A DNA stretch of 64,000 nt from an uncultured Shewanella sp. (GTDB taxonomy: Bacteria > Pseudomonadota > Gammaproteobacteria > Enterobacterales > Shewanellaceae). The notes beneath the pieces were generated by a model. The model had not been told where the DNA came from and ran no database searches. It was given only the letters and a program-made list of their open reading frames with translations. Each line of letters opens with the position of its first letter. The first letter of the stretch is position 1. The translations under genes were made by a program, and so were the position numbers. Shown piece after piece: positions 36,734 to 45,479 of this stretch. Location: positions 46,595-110,594 of the forward strand of contig CANNEE010000018.1 in assembly GCA_947503555.1 (NCBI GenBank), read 5' to 3'.

Positions 36734-38989
36734 TTAACATGTGCCTGAATGAGCAGGCCGGGAAGTCCATTTTCGGCTGCCCATTGTCAAGCCAACACCC
36801 GTTAACAACATCAGTAAGCCAACTAGCAGGTAGAAATCACGCCAAGTACTAGTTTGTGGCAGCGTTTGTCCATAACCTGTGGGCGCATGAGGTACAACTA
36901 GGCCTTGTTTTTTATCTTGATAAGCAGCTGATGAGTCACTGGTATCGACAGCAACTAAGCTGGTGTAAGGGGAAATAAGATGGTATTTCAGCGATAACCC
37001 AGTCACCTGCTTCTTCACTTTATCCGCAGTCACAGGTTGTTTATTGAGTTCTAAATGAGCAATTTGTTTTCTAGCCCACATAAGATCTAACCCCAATGAG
37101 GCCTGCTCTATATTAGGGCGCAGCGTAGAGGCCAAAGACAACTGTCTTTGCCATGACTGACCCGCTATAGTGCCAGAGATCCATATATCTCTCGACTCAT
37201 CGGCGCGCATTTTCAGTGACAGAAGCAAAGGCTCACCTTGATATAGATCCCCTATGGTGACAGGCCAGTAATCAGGCACAGTACCATCGCTATAGGTCAC
37301 TAAAATATCCGTCAAAGCCGGTCTTGAAATTTTGTCACTTAACTCCTGAATTTTTTGCTTAACCTCATCCACCTTCCCAATATAGGTAAAACTGCCTCGC
37401 CCTAACTTGGCGGCACGCTCCATGAAAAAGCTATTGGGCGCTGAACCTATGCCAACAGTAAACAGCCTATGTTCCCCTAACCTTTGGGAAATAAGGTTAA
37501 ATAGCCCTTTTTCATTACCCACTGCACCGTCAGTAATAAATACCACTTGCTTGAGGTGAGGCGCAATTGAATGACTTGAGATTGGCAAGGCGTGAACCAA
37601 TGCTTGTTCCATCTCAGTGCCACCTTCAGCAACTAGCTTAGAGATAAAACGCTTTGCCTTAGTCATATTGGCCGAGCTCGCCACCTGACTGTGGCTAAAA
37701 AGTGATGAAGTTTGATGATTAAACGCCAGAAGGTTAAACCTATCACAGGATTGAGAGTGAGAATCGGAGCCTAAATCCTGCGCGTCACAGGGAGATAGGG
37801 TGCTAAGCATATCCAGTACAGCCTGTTTAGCTTGAATAATTGAAGCCCCTGACATGGAACCTGAAGTATCTATCACTAGGGTGAGTTCCCTTGGGATCCT
37901 AAGCCTTTGAGTATCATTTAATACCGACGGTACAAACATCAACATACCATAGGCGTCATTGGCATGACTTAGCTTCACGCGGTTATTGCTGTTATCAGCA
38001 CTGTGCAAGCTATTGGAATGAGTTAATCCCACTTGAGTAAAAAGTGCTGCTTCTGGCATTGTTTGTGATGCTTGAGACCAATTCAGCACAAAGTCCCGCT
38101 CGGGTAAATAACCCGTTTTTAAATCGATAATATATTGATTTTCAGCCCCTTGATGGCGAGTGATGTCATGATAAGGGCTTGAGATATCTGCCACTTCAAA
38201 CCCAGGCTCTAATACCACCTTTATCCCTATTCCAATCTCCTCAGGATTAGCTGTATCTCTTGCTTGCTGTGTAAGTGCTAACACAGATTGAGCATTAACA
38301 GCAGCCTGCCATGGATTTAACTTTGAGTCTTCCTCCTTTGCACTGCCCTTATTCTCCATAGGGTAATATCTAGGTGTAATAGTCATTGGAAACCTAAGTG
38401 AAAAACGACCGGAGTCAAAACTCACTAGCTCCTGATAGCTAATATCCACCACCAACTGCTCATTCGGCCCTAGATTCGCAACCGAAGTGGTAAAAATATT
38501 GGGCCGTTCCTGGGAGAGCAAGCTCGCCCTGTGACCAGCTTTTTTTGCTCGCTCAAAGGTTTTCTTCGCTTCAGTTTTCGGCTGAATAACGCCGGTAACT
38601 TTTCTTGCTCCCACATGCATCACTAAACCATCGATAGCGGCGCTAGCAGGAAGTGGAAAGCGATACTGTCCATCCAACCAATCTTGAGTTGGATTTGAGA
38701 AAACCTGCCTTACATTAACGCGATTAAGCATTCCAGAGACCTGCATTGTCACCTGAGTATCAAGGGGCATAGCCACTAGCTTGTCACCATCTTGATTAAT
38801 ATAAGCTAGCCCCATATCTGAGTAATCCACCACCCTTTCATCACTTAGCTTGGCTGCCAACTGCTCTTGAGTTGGCTGAGCAACCGAATCGGTACAGCTC
38901 AATAACCCCAGCAACAACACACCTGCAATTGAGCTCCACAGGTAAATACTTTGATATCCATATTCATAGTTTGATGATCTATTCAACAT
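36734..38989 (-). CDS. Sortase target protein with VIT and VWA domains (marine proteobacterial type)
   Basis: A 751-residue exported protein and the evident dedicated substrate of the adjacent sortase. It has a hydrophobic signal region (about 18-31, ending in a Cys at 32 that could be a weak lipobox), a VIT domain (about 70-190), a von Willebrand A domain with an intact MIDAS motif DTSGSMSG at 374-381, and a C-terminal sorting signal: LPQTS at 710-714, a hydrophobic helix and a basic tail. The layout matches inter-alpha-trypsin-inhibitor-heavy-chain-like surface proteins. What it binds is unknown. Confidence 0.92.
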   Translation of the reverse strand: MLNRSSNYEYGYQSIYLWSSIAGVLLLGLLSCTDSVAQPTQEQLAAKLSDERVVDYSDMGLAYINQDGDKLVAMPLDTQVTMQVSGMLNRVNVRQVFSNPTQDWLDGQYRFPLPASAAIDGLVMHVGARKVTGVIQPKTEAKKTFERAKKAGHRASLLSQERPNIFTTSVANLGPNEQLVVDISYQELVSFDSGRFSLRFPMTITPRYYPMENKGSAKEEDSKLNPWQAAVNAQSVLALTQQARDTANPEEIGIGIKVVLEPGFEVADISSPYHDITRHQGAENQYIIDLKTGYLPERDFVLNWSQASQTMPEAALFTQVGLTHSNSLHSADNSNNRVKLSHANDAYGMLMFVPSVLNDTQRLRIPRELTLVIDTSGSMSGASIIQAKQAVLDMLSTLSPCDAQDLGSDSHSQSCDRFNLLAFNHQTSSLFSHSQVASSANMTKAKRFISKLVAEGGTEMEQALVHALPISSHSIAPHLKQVVFITDGAVGNEKGLFNLISQRLGEHRLFTVGIGSAPNSFFMERAAKLGRGSFTYIGKVDEVKQKIQELSDKISRPALTDILVTYSDGTVPDYWPVTIGDLYQGEPLLLSLKMRADESRDIWISGTIAGQSWQRQLSLASTLRPNIEQASLGLDLMWARKQIAHLELNKQPVTADKVKKQVTGLSLKYHLISPYTSLVAVDTSDSSAAYQDKKQGLVVPHAPTGYGQTLPQTSTWRDFYLLVGLLMLLTGVGLTMGSRKWTSRPAHSGTC

Positions 38990-39020
38990 CTAGAGCACTC
39001 CAATACCCATAAACATCACA

Positions 39021-39056
39021 CAAAACCCAATGAGTCATAAACTCACCGGGTTTTGT
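39021..39056 (-). terminator. Hairpin between pdsO and the sortase target gene
   Basis: Imperfect stem caaaaccc ... tgagt / actca ... gggttttg just past the pdsO stop on the minus strand. It may terminate pdsO or attenuate readthrough into the target-sortase operon; no long U-tract follows. Confidence 0.5.
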
Positions 39057-39063
39057 ACCTAAA

Positions 39064-39807
39064 TTAGTTCGATGCAGTTGCTGTTTGTGGCGAGATAAGT
39101 TTCAACATCACGCGTCTATCAAAGAAATCATTTTCTCTAGATTGCTCAGCCATCAAAGGCGCACTATCACCTAGGGCAATGCCAGATAGACGCTGCTCAT
39201 CGACCCCTTGACCAATAAGATAATTTTTCACTTCGATAACTCTCTGATTAGAAAGAGCTAAGTTAAAGTCTGACTCACCGCGACGGTCGGCATAACCAGT
39301 GAGATCTAAGGTAAGCTCAGGCGATAGGCTCATCAACATGGCCAACTTATCCAATTGCAGCTGAAAGTGCGGTTCAATCTGCGCCGAGCCAGTTCTAAAT
39401 TGCACATTCAAGCCTAAGGCCATTTCGCTTAACCGGCTCTGCTGCGCCGTCTTGAGTTCATTAAGCTGACGCTGAGTAGCGGCATACTGCTGAGCAAGCT
39501 TATTGAGTGATTGATTTTTCGCGCTAAGCTCGGCCAAATCTGCTTCTTGTTCGCTGAGCTTAGCTTGTTGATTCTCGATTAAATCTTCATCGGCAACCGA
39601 CTTACCGATAAAGCCACCGGTAATGCCACCGATAAAGGCGCCGACTGGACCACCGACAATGGCACCGACCACTAAGCCCGAGCCAAAACCTATGGCTTCT
39701 TCCTCTTGGCTATGGGAAGGCTGCGGAGCCTCTGCCGCCTGCGCCGTGCTAATACCTGTTAATGCAAGTGAGCCAGAAACCATAAGTGCGATAAGTTGCT
39801 TTTTCAT
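39064..39807 (-). CDS. pdsO: Sortase-associated OmpA-like protein PdsO
   Basis: A 247-residue exported protein: signal peptide ending at STAQA-A (about residue 24), a glycine-zipper segment (FGSGLVVGAIVGGP and FIGGITGGFIG), a coiled coil (about 80-125, Glu/Gln-rich) and an OmpA C-terminal peptidoglycan-binding domain (LTGYADRRGESDFNLALSNQR). This architecture and position mark it as the OmpA-family member of proteobacterial dedicated sortase systems. It may anchor the system to peptidoglycan. Start chosen at the ATG with AAGGA seven bases upstream rather than a TTG two codons before. Confidence 0.87.
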   Translation of the reverse strand: MKKQLIALMVSGSLALTGISTAQAAEAPQPSHSQEEEAIGFGSGLVVGAIVGGPVGAFIGGITGGFIGKSVADEDLIENQQAKLSEQEADLAELSAKNQSLNKLAQQYAATQRQLNELKTAQQSRLSEMALGLNVQFRTGSAQIEPHFQLQLDKLAMLMSLSPELTLDLTGYADRRGESDFNLALSNQRVIEVKNYLIGQGVDEQRLSGIALGDSAPLMAEQSRENDFFDRRVMLKLISPQTATASN

Positions 39808-40072
39808 AATCAAATCCTTGTTGTTATCTATTGTGTGCTCGGTCTATACCGAGATTAATTACTTGATAGCCTCGCCTTGGTGGCCAGTGCTTATCGATTC
39901 GATGGAGCTATTAAACACAATAGAAATGGCAAGTCAGTGGGGCAAAAATGGCATTGCGACTATCAAATGTGGCAACAAAATGGCAATTGCTCAGATTTGC
40001 CTGTCGCCACTTTTCAACACAGATTTTTACTGTATAGTCACAGCCATACCGCCAGTGCTTAAAAGGAGTCCC

Positions 40073-40765
40073 ATGAAGCGTATTGCCATTGTTGAAGATG
40101 AAGCAGCTATTAGAGAGAACTATAAGGATGTGCTGCAGCAACAAGGATATCAGGTGCAAACCTATGCCAATCGTCCACAAGCAATGCAGGCCTTTAATGT
40201 GCGACTGCCGGATCTGGCTATCATAGACATTGGCCTTGAAGATGAAATCGATGGCGGCTTTACCCTTTGCCAATCCTTAAGAGCCATGTCTAATACCCTG
40301 CCAATTATTTTTCTCAGCGCTAGAGACAGTGATTTTGATACTGTGTGTGGACTACGCCTCGGCGCCGACGATTACCTGACTAAGGATGTAAGCTTTCCTC
40401 ACCTTATCGCGCGACTGGCGGCTCTGTTTAGACGCTCAGAGTTAGCCAATACAGTCACGACCGAAGATAATTTGATAGAAAAAGGCGCTCTGACTATCGA
40501 TGTCAATCGCATGCAAGTGCAATGGCAGCAGCAAACGATAGAGCTGACTGTGACCGAGTTTTGGATGGTTCATGCCCTCGCCAAACGCCCTGGTCACGTG
40601 CGCAGCCGCCAAGATCTGATGACAGAAGCCAAAATCTTCGTCGACGACAGTACTATCACCTCCCATGTGAAACGGATCCGGAAAAAGTTTATCGCTATCG
40701 ATAATGAGTTTGACTGTATCGATACCGTCTATGGCATGGGCTATCGCTGGGACAGCCAAAATTAA
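40073..40765 (+). CDS. pdsR: Pds system response regulator PdsR (OmpR family)
   Basis: A 230-residue OmpR/PhoB-type regulator: REC domain with IVEDE (6-10), phospho-acceptor Asp52 and the conserved Lys in DDYLTKD, followed by a winged-helix output domain (about 130-228). AAAAGGAGT just before the ATG fixes the start; the open frame runs 150 codons further upstream across the pdsO gene, which is not coding. Divergent from pdsO and 18 bases before pdsS, it forms the two-component unit of the sortase locus and is presumably its regulator. Confidence 0.92.
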   Translation: MKRIAIVEDEAAIRENYKDVLQQQGYQVQTYANRPQAMQAFNVRLPDLAIIDIGLEDEIDGGFTLCQSLRAMSNTLPIIFLSARDSDFDTVCGLRLGADDYLTKDVSFPHLIARLAALFRRSELANTVTTEDNLIEKGALTIDVNRMQVQWQQQTIELTVTEFWMVHALAKRPGHVRSRQDLMTEAKIFVDDSTITSHVKRIRKKFIAIDNEFDCIDTVYGMGYRWDSQN

Positions 40766-40783
40766 TCATCACTTGGGCTAACT

Positions 40784-42994
40784 ATGTTTAATCTGCCAAT
40801 AGGCCTAAGAGCCAAAGTCGTCATCCTGTCACTATTTCTACTTTGCCTACCTTGGCTGGGTTATGAATATGTATGGGAGATGGAAAAGTACCTTCGTTAC
40901 GGCCAAGAAAAAACCCTTGAAGGCACCACGCAGGCGCTGGCTACCGCGCTCCATGAAAGGCCTAAACTCTTTAACCGTCAGGCAAGCTACTTATCTCAGG
41001 TCGAAGAGGGGCGAGATCTCTATGCTTATCCTCTCTCAGGGCCAATTCAACTCGATGGCAAACTCAATGATTGGCAAGATTACCGTCACAGGGTGATAGC
41101 CTACGGCAGCGAGCATACCTTTTTTAACGCCTTTAGCCACAAAGAGCCGGATCTCAAGTTTAATCATATGGTGGGCAAATATGGCGGCTACCTTTATGGC
41201 TTTTTTGAAGTCACAGACGCTAACCTGCTTTATCGTGGTAAAAACAGCCTGCGTATCGATAACAACGACTACCTCGCGATTGCCACTTTTGCTCCCGATG
41301 GCAAGTTTCATCGTTATATTCTTGCCACCACTCACGATGGCTGGATAAACGCCTATGAACTGCCTGAGGATCCCACTTTAAGCTCACCAGTGACTCCCGA
41401 AGTCAAGATTCAGGGTCAATGGCGTAAAACCGATAACGGCTACAATATTGAGCTGAGAATTCCTCTGTCTATGGTGGGCAGCAAACTCGGTTTTGCAGTT
41501 TACGATGTCAACCAAGTACAAAGACTAAAGGGCGGTAAAAAAGTCAATCAACGCCAACTACACGCCATTGTCGGCACCTCGGCCATAGACAGTGTCGATA
41601 GCCTAGGCACAGTGCTCGTTCCCTCGCCAGAGATAGAGAAAATCATCAAGGGGATGAGCCACAATAGCTCGCGAATTTGGGTGGTCGATCGCCATGGACG
41701 CGTACTGGCTAAATCTGGCGATATTCGTACCAGCAGTGTTGCTTGGCAGAAAAATGGCCAGAATAAGCCCCCAGAATCACTCTGGCAAAAATTTCAACAA
41801 GAGTATCTCTACCCGCTTTACTACAAAATTCTGACTAAGCCACCTAAGGATTTTATTGATTCTTTAGAAGACTCCACAGAGCTTGAAGGCCGCCATATTC
41901 AAAATGCACTTAAAGGCAAACAGGGCTCAACATGGCGACTGACACCAGATAATAAAGCTGTGGTGTTAGCGGCAGCGAGCCCGATTTGGATAGATGATAG
42001 AGTGATGGGTGCAGTGATAGCGGAGGAGACCACCCATGGCATTCGCACATTAAGAAACCGTGCCTTAGAAAAGCTATTTAATGTCATTCTTACCATTATG
42101 AGCATGGGCACTTTGGCACTATTTATTTTCGCTTCAAATATCTCTAGCCGTATACGCCGACTCCGGGATCAAGCGGAAAACGCTATTGATAGCCAAGGAC
42201 GCGTCACCCAAAACATTCCGGCTTCAAAGACACGGGATGAGATTGGCGATCTTTCACGAAGCTTTGCCAATATTGTGAGTCGTTTAGGCCAATATACTCA
42301 CTACCTAGAAAATATGGGCTCTAGGCTCTCCCATGAGCTGCGCACACCTGTTGCTGTTGTGCGCTCCTCCCTTGAACACCTAAGTCTTCACCCTCTAGAT
42401 GAGCAAACACAAAAATATGTTCAGCGCGCAGAGGAAGGAACCAAGCGCCTTAGCATGATCCTCAATAATATGAGTGAGGCCACACGCCTTGAAGAGAGCC
42501 TATCCCAAGCCGAGCAGCAAAGCTTTCCGCTCAATAAGGTTGTTTCAGGCTGTATTCAGGGCTATCAAATCACCTACCCTGATTATCAGTTTGTACTCAA
42601 TAACAACCAGACCATTGACGGCGAATTTAATACTCTCGGTGTCCCTGAATATATCGCTCAGCTATTGGATAAACTGATAGCCAACGCGATAGAGTTTAGC
42701 CAAGCTGACAAGCCTATCGATATTCAACTGTCTCGAGACGGAGACAAGGCACACTTAATTGTCGCCAACCATGGCCCATGCCTGCCTCAAGATATGGCGG
42801 AGCAGATCTTTGATTCCATGGTGTCGGTTAGGGCTCAGCATCATCAAGACAAACCACACTTAGGGCTAGGCTTGTATATCGCGCGCCTGATTGTCGACTT
42901 CCATAAAGGCAGTATTCAGGCTTCAAATTATCTCGATGAAAACCAACAAGCCATAGGGGTCAAAATCAGTATTACTCTGCCTCTAGCTGGGTAA
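40784..42994 (+). CDS. pdsS: Pds system sensor histidine kinase PdsS
   Basis: A 736-residue membrane kinase. Helix 1 is at about 10-29 and helix 2 at 432-450; between them lies a 400-residue periplasmic region whose first part (about 86-260, starting PIQLDGKLNDWQDY) looks like a CBM9/DOMON-type beta sandwich. Then come HAMP (451-505), the DHp H-box LSHELRTPV with His517, and a HATPase domain with N-box KLIANAIEF, a variant G1 box NHGPC in place of DxGxG, and HLGLGLYIARL. It is cotranscribed with pdsR. The ligand is unknown. Confidence 0.9.
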   Translation: MFNLPIGLRAKVVILSLFLLCLPWLGYEYVWEMEKYLRYGQEKTLEGTTQALATALHERPKLFNRQASYLSQVEEGRDLYAYPLSGPIQLDGKLNDWQDYRHRVIAYGSEHTFFNAFSHKEPDLKFNHMVGKYGGYLYGFFEVTDANLLYRGKNSLRIDNNDYLAIATFAPDGKFHRYILATTHDGWINAYELPEDPTLSSPVTPEVKIQGQWRKTDNGYNIELRIPLSMVGSKLGFAVYDVNQVQRLKGGKKVNQRQLHAIVGTSAIDSVDSLGTVLVPSPEIEKIIKGMSHNSSRIWVVDRHGRVLAKSGDIRTSSVAWQKNGQNKPPESLWQKFQQEYLYPLYYKILTKPPKDFIDSLEDSTELEGRHIQNALKGKQGSTWRLTPDNKAVVLAAASPIWIDDRVMGAVIAEETTHGIRTLRNRALEKLFNVILTIMSMGTLALFIFASNISSRIRRLRDQAENAIDSQGRVTQNIPASKTRDEIGDLSRSFANIVSRLGQYTHYLENMGSRLSHELRTPVAVVRSSLEHLSLHPLDEQTQKYVQRAEEGTKRLSMILNNMSEATRLEESLSQAEQQSFPLNKVVSGCIQGYQITYPDYQFVLNNNQTIDGEFNTLGVPEYIAQLLDKLIANAIEFSQADKPIDIQLSRDGDKAHLIVANHGPCLPQDMAEQIFDSMVSVRAQHHQDKPHLGLGLYIARLIVDFHKGSIQASNYLDENQQAIGVKISITLPLAG

Positions 42995-43209
42995 ATCGTC
43001 ACCATCCATAAACATGCATGTTGCAGTTCATTGAGCCAGTTTTCCTTTGATGAACTGCGACAATTCCAATTCAATCGAGTCACTTAACGCAGAAATCGAT
43101 ACATGGTATTACACACCTTAAGTTACAAATTCAGCGTGCAAAATCTTGCCATCAGTCTGCGCTTTGTTCATTATGCTGGGCTAAGTTTTGCCAACCTATA
43201 TTAAGAATA

Positions 43210-44922
43210 ATGATGACATATCGCCCCTACATAGTTGCAGGCTTACTCAGTGCAAGCCTTGGAATAACCGCTTGTAGCCAATTAGCTCCCAGCAACGAGG
43301 CTCAAAACCAAGCAATCAGTTTTGACGAACAGCGCTTTAGACAAGATATAAAAACCCTCGCATCCGACGAATTTGAGGGACGCGCCCCCACGACTCGAGG
43401 GGAAAAGCTCACCTTAGAATATCTGACTCAAGCCTTCGATAAGATGGGACTTAAAGGCGCAAATAATGGCAGCTACTTACAAGCCGTACCTATGGTGAGT
43501 TATACCGCAAGTGATGAGCAAAACGTCGTCCTTGGTGGCATCAATATGCTGCATAAAAAAGAGGTGGTTTTAGGTAGCCGTAACGATATCTCACAGGTGG
43601 ATATCCATAATGCGCCCCTTGTGTATGTAGGCTATGGTATCAACGCTCCAGAGTACCAGTGGAATGACTACCAAGGAGTGGATATGAGAGGGAAAATCGC
43701 CATCATTCTAGTCAATGACCCGGGGTTTGCTCGACCAGATTTAGCGCATTTTAATCAAAAAGCCATGACCTACTATGGTCGCTGGGATTACAAATTTAAG
43801 GAAGCAGCTAAACAAGGTGCCCTCGGGGCAATTATCATCCATGAGACTGAGCCGGCGTCCTACCCTTGGTCGGTAGTGGAAAACAGCTGGACAGGCCCAC
43901 AGCAAGATCTTGCCTCTCAACCCTCTCAGGAAAAAGAAAACAAGCTATTAGTAGAAGGCTGGATTAGCTTTGATGCTGCCAATAAGCTTTTTGACAAAGC
44001 GAAATTAAACCTAGCCCAGCTCAATCAAGCGGCGGCGATTAAGCCAGTAGTTCAGAGTGCAGAAAACGCGCTTAACCTTGCTGCAAATATTCAATTTGAT
44101 GTCACGGCGGACTATGCCAACAGCTATAATGTCGTTGCCACCCTGCGAGGAACCAGCCAGAAAGATGAGCATATTCTATTTACCGCTCATTGGGACCATA
44201 TAGGTAAAGATCCTAAGAAAAAGGGCGACCAGATCTATAACGGTGCCTTAGATAACGCCTCTGGTACAGCTGGTATTATGGAAATTGCCAGACAATTTGC
44301 CGAGCAAGCCAAACAGGGAAACAAACTAAAACGCAGCCTCACCTTTATCGCTACCACAGGTGAAGAGCAAGGCTTACTCGGCTCTCGTTATTATGCTAAA
44401 CATCCTCTGTATCCTTTGAGCCAATCTGTTGCCGTACTTAACCTAGATAGCACCAATGTCTATGGCAAAACCCTAGATTACACTATCGTTGGCAAGGGTA
44501 AATCTGAGCTAGAAAACTACCTGATTCAAGCAGCCAAGACCCAAGGTCGCGTCGCTAAATCTGAAAAGTACCCTGAAGCTGGCGGCTTTTTCCGCTCAGA
44601 TCATTTCAGCTTTGCTCAATACGGTGTACCTGCGGTCTTTGCTGGCGGGGGAAATATACCCAGAGATGAAGCGACGGCGGAATATAAAGCCAAAATGAAA
44701 CAAGAGATGCGTGGCTGTTACCACAATACCTGTGATCATTACCGTCCACATTGGGACCTGTCTGGTGCAATAGAAGATCTAAAGGTGTTCTATCAAGTTG
44801 CAAGAGAGTTAGGCGATAATCAAGACTGGCCTGGCTATTACAAAGGCACAGAATTTTATCACCTCAGGCAAGCTTCAAGCGAGCCAGCGCAGTCAGACTT
44901 GACTCAAGGCGCTGCCAAATAG
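43210..44922 (+). CDS. M28 family metallopeptidase lipoprotein
   Basis: A 570-residue exported zinc aminopeptidase. It has a lipoprotein signal with lipobox GITAC (Cys22), a PA-type insert (about 100-280; LVYVGYGINAPEYQWNDY) and an M28 catalytic domain with the metal-site motifs HWDHIG near 327, DNASGTAG near 347, TTGEEQGLLGS near 385 and SDHFSFAQYGVPAVF near 465. It likely releases N-terminal amino acids from peptides in the periplasm or at the outer membrane. The ribosome binding site is weak. It stands alone, followed by a strong hairpin. Confidence 0.92.
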   Translation: MMTYRPYIVAGLLSASLGITACSQLAPSNEAQNQAISFDEQRFRQDIKTLASDEFEGRAPTTRGEKLTLEYLTQAFDKMGLKGANNGSYLQAVPMVSYTASDEQNVVLGGINMLHKKEVVLGSRNDISQVDIHNAPLVYVGYGINAPEYQWNDYQGVDMRGKIAIILVNDPGFARPDLAHFNQKAMTYYGRWDYKFKEAAKQGALGAIIIHETEPASYPWSVVENSWTGPQQDLASQPSQEKENKLLVEGWISFDAANKLFDKAKLNLAQLNQAAAIKPVVQSAENALNLAANIQFDVTADYANSYNVVATLRGTSQKDEHILFTAHWDHIGKDPKKKGDQIYNGALDNASGTAGIMEIARQFAEQAKQGNKLKRSLTFIATTGEEQGLLGSRYYAKHPLYPLSQSVAVLNLDSTNVYGKTLDYTIVGKGKSELENYLIQAAKTQGRVAKSEKYPEAGGFFRSDHFSFAQYGVPAVFAGGGNIPRDEATAEYKAKMKQEMRGCYHNTCDHYRPHWDLSGAIEDLKVFYQVARELGDNQDWPGYYKGTEFYHLRQASSEPAQSDLTQGAAK

Positions 44923-44931
44923 CATTTCACC

Positions 44932-44965
44932 GCCTGTGTGCCAATATAGGCACACAGGCCTTCAT
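44932..44965 (+). terminator. Hairpin after the M28 peptidase gene
   Basis: Perfect 11-base arms gcctgtgtgcc / ggcacacaggc with a 6-base loop begin ten bases after the stop; the tail cttcatc is not T-rich. Either a terminator or an mRNA end stabiliser. Confidence 0.6.
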
Positions 44966-45035
44966 CACATCGCAATCAATCAAAAGTCTTACACCAGCTT
45001 TCAATCTGTCCTAAATTTAAAGCAGGATAGATAAA

Positions 45036-45479
45036 TTGGAGGGCACGGTTCGCGTGAGACATATCACCCTGAATTGGCTCAAATTGGCTAAATATTCCCT
45101 TCTATTTGTGATGTTTTGTTTGACACTCACTTTAGGGGCTATGGTTTGGATTACAGGAAGCCTGCCACAGGCGCTGCTCAAGAGTGCATCGCTCAGCGGT
45201 GACGAATTAAAACTGGCTTTTGAACTTTCCCTCACCCTCTTTATCTATATCGGCTTTCCCATACTTGCTATACGCTTTATCTACTTTTTCACTAAACTAC
45301 TGGCTAAAGGGCGTAAGCCTGGCGTCAACATCATTACTCACAAAACTTTATTCAATCCACTGAATTTTTTACTCTTTCCTCACCTGCTTAATACAGATGG
45401 GCTTACCTATCGCAGGCGCTGTATCTTATCCATTTTACTCATGCTCGGCCTCTATACCAGCATCTTCATCGTGACCTGA
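45036..45479 (+). CDS. Hypothetical inner-membrane protein
   Basis: A 147-residue protein not recognised. Three hydrophobic helices are visible: about 18-40 (YSLLFVMFCLTLTLGAMVWI), 65-87 (LTLFIYIGFPILAIRFIYFF) and 128-146 at the C-terminus, separated by a basic loop around residue 92. Start is ambiguous: TTG 45036 has AGGA eight bases upstream, whereas GTG 45054 has GGAGG eleven bases upstream. The last 45 bases overlap, tail to tail, with the GGDEF-EAL gene on the other strand. Confidence 0.6.
   Translation: MEGTVRVRHITLNWLKLAKYSLLFVMFCLTLTLGAMVWITGSLPQALLKSASLSGDELKLAFELSLTLFIYIGFPILAIRFIYFFTKLLAKGRKPGVNIITHKTLFNPLNFLLFPHLLNTDGLTYRRRCILSILLMLGLYTSIFIVT

Noticed and set aside
39623-40072. 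150-codon upstream extension of the PdsR frame
   Set aside because: It runs antisense through pdsO; AAAAGGAG just before ATG 40073 and the REC-domain start MKRIAIVEDE fix the true start.
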